DNA of 34,719 nucleotides from Kiritimatiellia bacterium (GTDB lineage Bacteria; Verrucomicrobiota; Kiritimatiellia; RFP12; UBA1067). The stretch's first letter is position 1; each line of letters opens with the position of its first letter. The notes beneath the pieces are model-generated. The model saw only the letters and a program-made list of their open reading frames with translations. It did not search any database and was not told the origin of the DNA. This document shows, in pieces, positions 31,283 through 34,719 of this stretch. A program made the position numbers and the translations under genes. The DNA is taken from contig JAFXTB010000050.1 in assembly GCA_017525225.1 (NCBI GenBank), forward strand, positions 1-34,719, read 5' to 3'.

Positions 31283-32175
31283 AGAGGCGTTCTAAAGGCT
31301 CTAAGGCTGTTAAAAGAGGCAATCCTTTGGTTGCCAGATTGGCCGAGTTTATTCGCCTTACTTCCAGTTCGCTGCCCGAAGATGCTGAGCGTGCGCTAAA
31401 GCGCGCGCTCCGCCGCGAGAAAAAGGCCCTTAATGGCTCTACCGGCGATTCGCCGGCCTCTACCGTTCTCAAGACGATCTTGGCCAATGTCGCGCTTGCG
31501 CGACGCCAGGGTACTCCCGTCTGCCAGGATACGGGTACGCTCACCTTCTTTGTCGATGAAACGCTGCGATGCAAGGTGACGCCAGCCGTTCTCGGACAGG
31601 CGGTCGCGCTGTCAACGGAAAAGGGCTGGCTCCGACGCAACACGATCGATTCCATATCCGGCAGATCGATCGATTCCAACGTCTGCCCGGGTGCCCCGGT
31701 TGTGCACTATCTTAAGGGCCATAATGGTTGTGTTTCGCTTCTGATGAAGGGCGGCGGCAGCGAGAACATGTCATGCCAGTTTTCTCTGCCGGATGCCGAT
31801 CTTGGCGCAGGACGTGATCTGGAGGGAGTTCGCCGCGCCGTACTGGCTGCCGTCCAGCGCGCGCAGGGTTTCGGGTGCGCGCCCGGCATCCTCGGCGTAT
31901 GTATCGGTGGTGACCGTGCCTCCGGTTTCGAGGAGGCCAAGCTTCAGCTGCTTCACGATCTTGACGACCGCAACCCCGATCCCGTCCTCGCCAAACTTGA
32001 ACGCCGTATCCTGCGCGAAGCCAATTCGCTCGGTATCGGACCGATGGGGCTTGGTGGAAGCACCACCCTGCTCGCCGTCAAGATCGGCACGCGTCCGCGC
32101 GTGCCTGCCAGCTATTTCGTGACCGTGGCCTATCTTTGCTGGGCCGCGAGAAGAAGAAGATTAGAGATAAAGTAA
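31279..32175 (+). CDS. Class I fumarate hydratase (Fe-S), alpha subunit
   Basis: This encodes 298 residues from GTG at 31279, coupled to the gene before (GTGA). It matches the N-terminal/alpha part of class I fumarases and tartrate dehydratases. The three cluster cysteines are in VCQDTGTLTFFV, NVCPGAPVVHYL and GILGVCIGGDRASGFEEAK; GGGSENMS and LGIGPMGLGGSTTLL are further signatures. These enzymes interconvert fumarate and malate with an oxygen-sensitive [4Fe-4S] cluster, fitting an anaerobe. In two-subunit forms the beta subunit gene usually follows, but here the next gene is an unrelated membrane protein. The beta partner must be elsewhere, or the enzyme acts on another substrate such as tartrate. 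Confidence 0.88.
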   Translation: MKRRSKGSKAVKRGNPLVARLAEFIRLTSSSLPEDAERALKRALRREKKALNGSTGDSPASTVLKTILANVALARRQGTPVCQDTGTLTFFVDETLRCKVTPAVLGQAVALSTEKGWLRRNTIDSISGRSIDSNVCPGAPVVHYLKGHNGCVSLLMKGGGSENMSCQFSLPDADLGAGRDLEGVRRAVLAAVQRAQGFGCAPGILGVCIGGDRASGFEEAKLQLLHDLDDRNPDPVLAKLERRILREANSLGIGPMGLGGSTTLLAVKIGTRPRVPASYFVTVAYLCWAARRRRLEIK

Positions 32176-32216
32176 AGAAAGGGACAGAGTAAGAGCTAGA
32201 GGGAAGGATGGCGAAT

Positions 32217-33047
32217 ATGGCCGAGGAACCGGTAAAAGTGAAGATGACCTTGAGGACTGCACGGCCTTCCATACAGGGCGCGGTTACGACGCCTGCGTCC
32301 GCCGCGGCCGTGGAGGCTGTCGAGGCGCGCTGGCGCGAGGAGGACAAGAAGGTCAGGTCCGCAAATCTCAGGAAACGGATCACGGGCTGCCTGTCATGGA
32401 TCGTCATCCTTGTGGCGGTGATCGGTGCCGTATGGTATTTCCTCGGAGAAAAGTACCTTCCTGCCGAATATACCCTCCCGAAGGTCTGGGAGCGGCTGGA
32501 ACGGTTCTGGACTCAACGGGGGGACGAACAGCCTCGTGAGGATCCTGCGGATGCTGCCGTGGCCGGGCAGCGGGTGAGGCTGCGTGAATTCGTTGATCTG
32601 CTGGATCACGTCTGCAAGAGCGCGCCGCCGGTAAGGCCCGATGGGAATCTCGAGTCGCGGATCAGGAAATCCGCTGGGAACAAGATTCTTGAATCAGTGA
32701 TTTCCGCCGATGCCGTATATCTCCAGGCCCAGACGAAGTTTGCGGAGATGAATGCGCACAACGAGAAGATCATACGGAAGAGCGCGGACAAGACGTTTTC
32801 GCATAACAGCCGTAATATCGGCCGTCATATTGGACAGTATAGCGTAAACGACCTTCTCCGCCAGCAGAACAGGATCGAAGAGCTGCAGAAGGCCTGCAAT
32901 GAGGCGCGGAAGAAGGCGGTGAAGCGGGCAGCGGACGCGATAAAGTCCGCCACGGCCAAATGGACGGGTCCGGAATCTAAGAAGGACGCCGCTCGGTTCC
33001 AGGACCGGCTTTTGAAACTTTTCAGGAGACTGGAGAGTCAGACATAG
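32217..33047 (+). CDS. Single-pass membrane protein, long member of a paralogous pair
   Basis: 276 residues are predicted from the ATG at 32217, chosen over 32208: GGGAAGG is nine bases ahead of 32217 but touches 32208, and the start then aligns with the paralogue at 33145. The N-terminal cytoplasmic-looking segment (EPVKVKMTLRTARPSIQGA, AVEAVEARWREED) precedes one helix (TGCLSWIVILVAVIGAVWYF) and the segment YLPAEYTLPKVW. An outside domain of about 180 residues, rich in Lys/Arg and predicted helical (QNRIEELQKACNEARKKAVKR), follows. No family is recognised. It lies 41 bases after the fumarase gene. The helical outer domain might bind an anionic partner, but this is speculation. Confidence 0.72.
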   Translation: MAEEPVKVKMTLRTARPSIQGAVTTPASAAAVEAVEARWREEDKKVRSANLRKRITGCLSWIVILVAVIGAVWYFLGEKYLPAEYTLPKVWERLERFWTQRGDEQPREDPADAAVAGQRVRLREFVDLLDHVCKSAPPVRPDGNLESRIRKSAGNKILESVISADAVYLQAQTKFAEMNAHNEKIIRKSADKTFSHNSRNIGRHIGQYSVNDLLRQQNRIEELQKACNEARKKAVKRAADAIKSATAKWTGPESKKDAARFQDRLLKLFRRLESQT

Positions 33048-33144
33048 CCAGACGAGGTGTCCGGCAGGGACAGGCAAGAAATGCCAAACCCGACATTGAA
33101 ACTCGGCCAATCTTTAAAATATCTATCGTATCAAGGAGCCTCTT

Positions 33145-33519
33145 ATGAGTAGCGAACCAGTCAAGGTCAAGATGACCCTCCGTCGCGCCCAGCCTTCGGT
33201 CCAGGGCGCAACTACGACGCCTGCCGCCGCGGCCGCGGTGGAAGCGGTTGAAGCGCGTTGGCGAGCGGAGGAGAAGAAGGAAAAGACCGAGAAGCGCAAG
33301 AAACGCTTCACGGGCTGCCTGTCATGGATCATAATCCTGCTGGCCGCCGCTGGCGGCGCCTGGTATTTCGCCGGCGACAGGTTCCTTCCGCCGGAATACA
33401 CCTTCCCGGCTGTGTGGCAGAAGATCAAGGAATGGCAGTCCCCGCCACCCTCCCATCCCGAACAGACAAATCCTGTCAATATCAGGACGGCTGCCAAACG
33501 GGACAAGACTACTTCTTAG
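33145..33519 (+). CDS. Single-pass membrane protein, short paralogue of the preceding gene
   Basis: This encodes 124 residues from the ATG at 33145 with AAGGAG six bases ahead. Its first 80 or so residues closely copy the preceding protein: EPVKVKMTLRRAQPSVQGA, AVEAVEARWRAEEKK, TGCLSWIIILLAAAGGAWYF and LPPEYTFPAVW. The long helical outer domain is missing and the chain ends in a short Pro/Thr-rich tail. This indicates tandem duplication with loss (or gain) of the C-terminal domain. It may regulate, or pair with, its longer neighbour. The function is unknown. Its 3' end overlaps the convergent minus-strand gene by 11 bases. Confidence 0.72.
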   Translation: MSSEPVKVKMTLRRAQPSVQGATTTPAAAAAVEAVEARWRAEEKKEKTEKRKKRFTGCLSWIIILLAAAGGAWYFAGDRFLPPEYTFPAVWQKIKEWQSPPPSHPEQTNPVNIRTAAKRDKTTS

Positions 33520-33988
33520 CCTTGTCTTTTGCCTTTGCCTGGGGCTTGTCCTTGGCCGGTGCCTTGTCCTTTGCCTGAGGCTTGCTTCCAGCGGCCAGGG
33601 CGAGGTGCTGCTTGCAGTACAGATGGTCGCCTTCGGCCTTGCGCGAGCAGCGTTCGCCGTTCCACTTGAGGGCGCGGCACTGATCGCCGGGCTTCTTTGC
33701 CTTGGCGTCCGGACCATGCTGCTTGCAGTAGTCGCTTTCGCCGTCCTTCTTGTGCTTGCAGCGCGTGCCTGACTCGGTCACGGCCCAGCATGTGCCATCG
33801 TCCTTCAGCTTGGCCGTCTGGTCCTTCGCCTGGTCGGCGTGGCCCAGGCAGTAGCTGCTGCCTTCCGCCGCATCGCGCTTGCACCTGGCGCCAGCCTTGG
33901 TCTTGCCCATGCACTGCGCTCCGAATGCGAGCGATGCCATGAGGCATGCCACCGTCAATGCCGTGAATCCCTTCATTCCTGTTTTCAT
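33509..33988 (-). CDS. Exported protein with three tandem Cys/His (zinc-finger-like, DUF5763-type) repeats
   Basis: 159 residues are predicted from the ATG at 33988, behind AAGGAGAA. The N-terminus MKTGMKGFTALTVACLMASLAFGA is a Sec-type signal. Three repeats of about 35-40 residues follow: CMGKTKAGARCKR..YCLGH, CWAVTESGTRCKH..YCKQH and CRALKWNGERCSR..YCKQH. Each has Cys-x8-Cys and Tyr-Cys-x2-His spacing that could hold one zinc. The tail is a Lys/Pro/Ala/Asp low-complexity repeat (KPQAKDKAPAKDK). The repeat resembles DUF5763, as I remember it. An exported multi-finger protein is odd because extracytoplasmic cysteines usually form disulphides. Function unknown. It has its own promoter and is divergent from dtd. 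Confidence 0.75.
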   Translation of the reverse strand: MKTGMKGFTALTVACLMASLAFGAQCMGKTKAGARCKRDAAEGSSYCLGHADQAKDQTAKLKDDGTCWAVTESGTRCKHKKDGESDYCKQHGPDAKAKKPGDQCRALKWNGERCSRKAEGDHLYCKQHLALAAGSKPQAKDKAPAKDKPQAKAKDKAKK

Positions 33989-34009
33989 TGATTTTCTCCT
34001 TTGGCCGCA

Positions 34010-34038
34010 ATTATACCATTTCCGCTGCGTCGGCACAA
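34010..34038 (-). promoter_or_regulatory. Extended -10 promoter for the Cys/His-repeat protein
   Basis: On the minus strand, TTGTGC (34033-34038) is followed after 17 bases by TATAAT (34010-34015), preceded by TGG. The two hexamers, spacing and TGG are the same as in the rpmH promoter. Initiation would be about 15 bases before the ATG. Confidence 0.78.
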
Positions 34039-34071
34039 TCCCAGCACCGCCGCTCCGCCACCAACCCGCTG

Positions 34072-34100
34072 TTGCGTCTGTGAGGAGGTTTGTGTATAAT
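34072..34100 (+). promoter_or_regulatory. Promoter for dtd
   Basis: TTGCGT (34072-34077), a 17-base spacer and a perfect TATAAT (34095-34100). It is divergent from the promoter at 34010-34038, and its transcript would have a leader of about 45 bases before dtd. Confidence 0.75.
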
Positions 34101-34153
34101 GTCGGCCGGAGTGCCAATCTGGCGCTGGCTCCGAAAGGAAGGGATGCATACGA

Positions 34154-34609
34154 ATGAAGGCGTGGATTCAGAGGGTTTCATCGGCATCGGTGGATATCGA
34201 CGGCGAACGGGTCGCCTCCATCGGCAGGGGCTATCTGGTGCTGCTGGGCGTGACCCACACCGATACCGTCGCCGAGGCGGACAGGATTGCCGACCGCATC
34301 CCGGTGCTGCGGCTCTTCCGCGATGGGAACGAGCAGATGAACCTGTCGCTCGAGGATGTTGGCGGCTCGGTAATCGTGGTCTCGCAGTTCACGCTCTACG
34401 CCGATACCGCCCACGGGCGACGGCCGGGTTTCGGCGGCGCGGCGCGTCCAGAACTCGCCGATCCGCTCTACGAGCGCGTGGTGGCGCGCCTTCGCGAACG
34501 GCTTGGCGAAGGCCGCGTGGGCACAGGCCGGTTCGGTGCCGACATGAAGGTCTCGCTCGTGAACGACGGCCCGGTGTCCATCGAGCTGCGGGTGGAGGCA
34601 TCGCAGTGA
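34154..34609 (+). CDS. dtd: D-aminoacyl-tRNA deacylase
   Basis: This 151-residue protein matches DTD along its full length. DTD removes D-amino acids (and glycine mischarged on tRNA-Ala) from tRNA in the cytosol. MKAWIQRVSSASVDIDGE, the SQFTLYADT motif (SQxxLx), GRRPGFGGAA and FGADMKVSLVNDGPVSI are all family signatures. The second motif normally reads NxGPVT; here Ser replaces the Thr next to the Gly-Pro substrate clamp, a conservative change. It is transcribed from its own promoter and appears monocistronic within the window. Confidence 0.95.
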   Translation: MKAWIQRVSSASVDIDGERVASIGRGYLVLLGVTHTDTVAEADRIADRIPVLRLFRDGNEQMNLSLEDVGGSVIVVSQFTLYADTAHGRRPGFGGAARPELADPLYERVVARLRERLGEGRVGTGRFGADMKVSLVNDGPVSIELRVEASQ

Positions 34610-34653
34610 ACCGGCAGACGGTGGCGGGGAAACACACATGCCGCAGATGACGG

Positions 34654-34682
34654 TTGCATGACCTCAATGTAAATGGTAAAAT
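34654..34682 (+). promoter_or_regulatory. Promoter reading out of the window
   Basis: TTGCAT (34654-34659), a 17-base spacer and TAAAAT (34677-34682), in the non-coding stretch after dtd. The gene it serves would begin beyond the right edge. Confidence 0.55.
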
Positions 34683-34719
34683 TGTCGCGTGCGTTTCGGG
34701 AGGATGTGCCGAGGAAGAC

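Noticed and set aside
32208-32216. ATG at 32208 as start of the long membrane paralogue
   Set aside because: The GGGAAGG site touches it; the ATG at 32217 has proper spacing and aligns with the start of the paralogue.
33096-33125. Promoter before the short membrane paralogue (TTGAAA and TATCTA)
   Set aside because: The -10 match is weak and spacing is 18; the gene can be co-transcribed with its upstream paralogue.

Overview
The window is a GC-rich, densely packed bacterial chromosome segment. I recognise 31 protein genes plus one cut off by the left edge. No rRNA, tRNA, CRISPR array or insertion sequence was recognised. Gene content points to the PVC group, most likely Verrucomicrobiota/Kiritimatiellota. 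The main reason is a pseudopilin cluster whose members resemble the 'Verru_Chthon cassette' proteins A-D, alongside several exported glycoside-hydrolase-like proteins. The taxonomic call is inference from gene content.

Layout. (1) 1-3432: the end of a GH20-like hexosaminidase gene and a large lipoprotein with probable carbohydrate-binding modules. (2) 3461-7770: a strong extended -10 promoter, then rpmH-rnpA-yidD-yidC (ribosomal L34, RNase P protein, membrane insertion), ridA and rsmB. (3) 7788-8675, minus strand: a lipoprotein phosphodiesterase of the alkaline phosphatase superfamily, convergent with rsmB. (4) 8777-19896: a near-consensus promoter and the transcription/translation operon nusA-infB-rbfA-(three inserted genes)-truB-ribF. 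The inserted genes are two exported glycosidase-like proteins and a membrane protein that looks like a fusion of YhhN (lysoplasmalogenase-type) and DUF998. (5) 19869-30701: a promoter overlapping the ribF stop codon drives gspF, eight prepilin-like proteins and one 1099-residue GspK-like giant. No secretion ATPase, secretin or prepilin peptidase gene is present in the window. (6) 30698-33519: an unknown two-module protein, a class I fumarase alpha subunit without its beta partner, and two paralogous single-pass membrane proteins. (7) 33509-34609: a minus-strand exported protein with three Cys/His repeats, divergent from dtd. A promoter at the right edge reads out of the window.

Between genes there is a recurring family of short tandem repeats (9-bp unit, typically GAGAAGGTT). 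Arrays lie at yidD/yidC, gspF/first pilin and upstream of truB (inverted), with a diverged 8-bp version between the first two pilins. An identical 18-bp double unit occurs twice at yidD/yidC and twice, reversed, before truB, about 14 kb away. This suggests a dispersed genomic repeat family.

The strongest candidate for an incompletely described system is the pseudopilin cluster. It combines many minor pilins, a GspK-like large subunit lacking Glu5 and an inner-membrane GspF platform, and may build a fibre or secretion pseudopilus with machinery encoded elsewhere.
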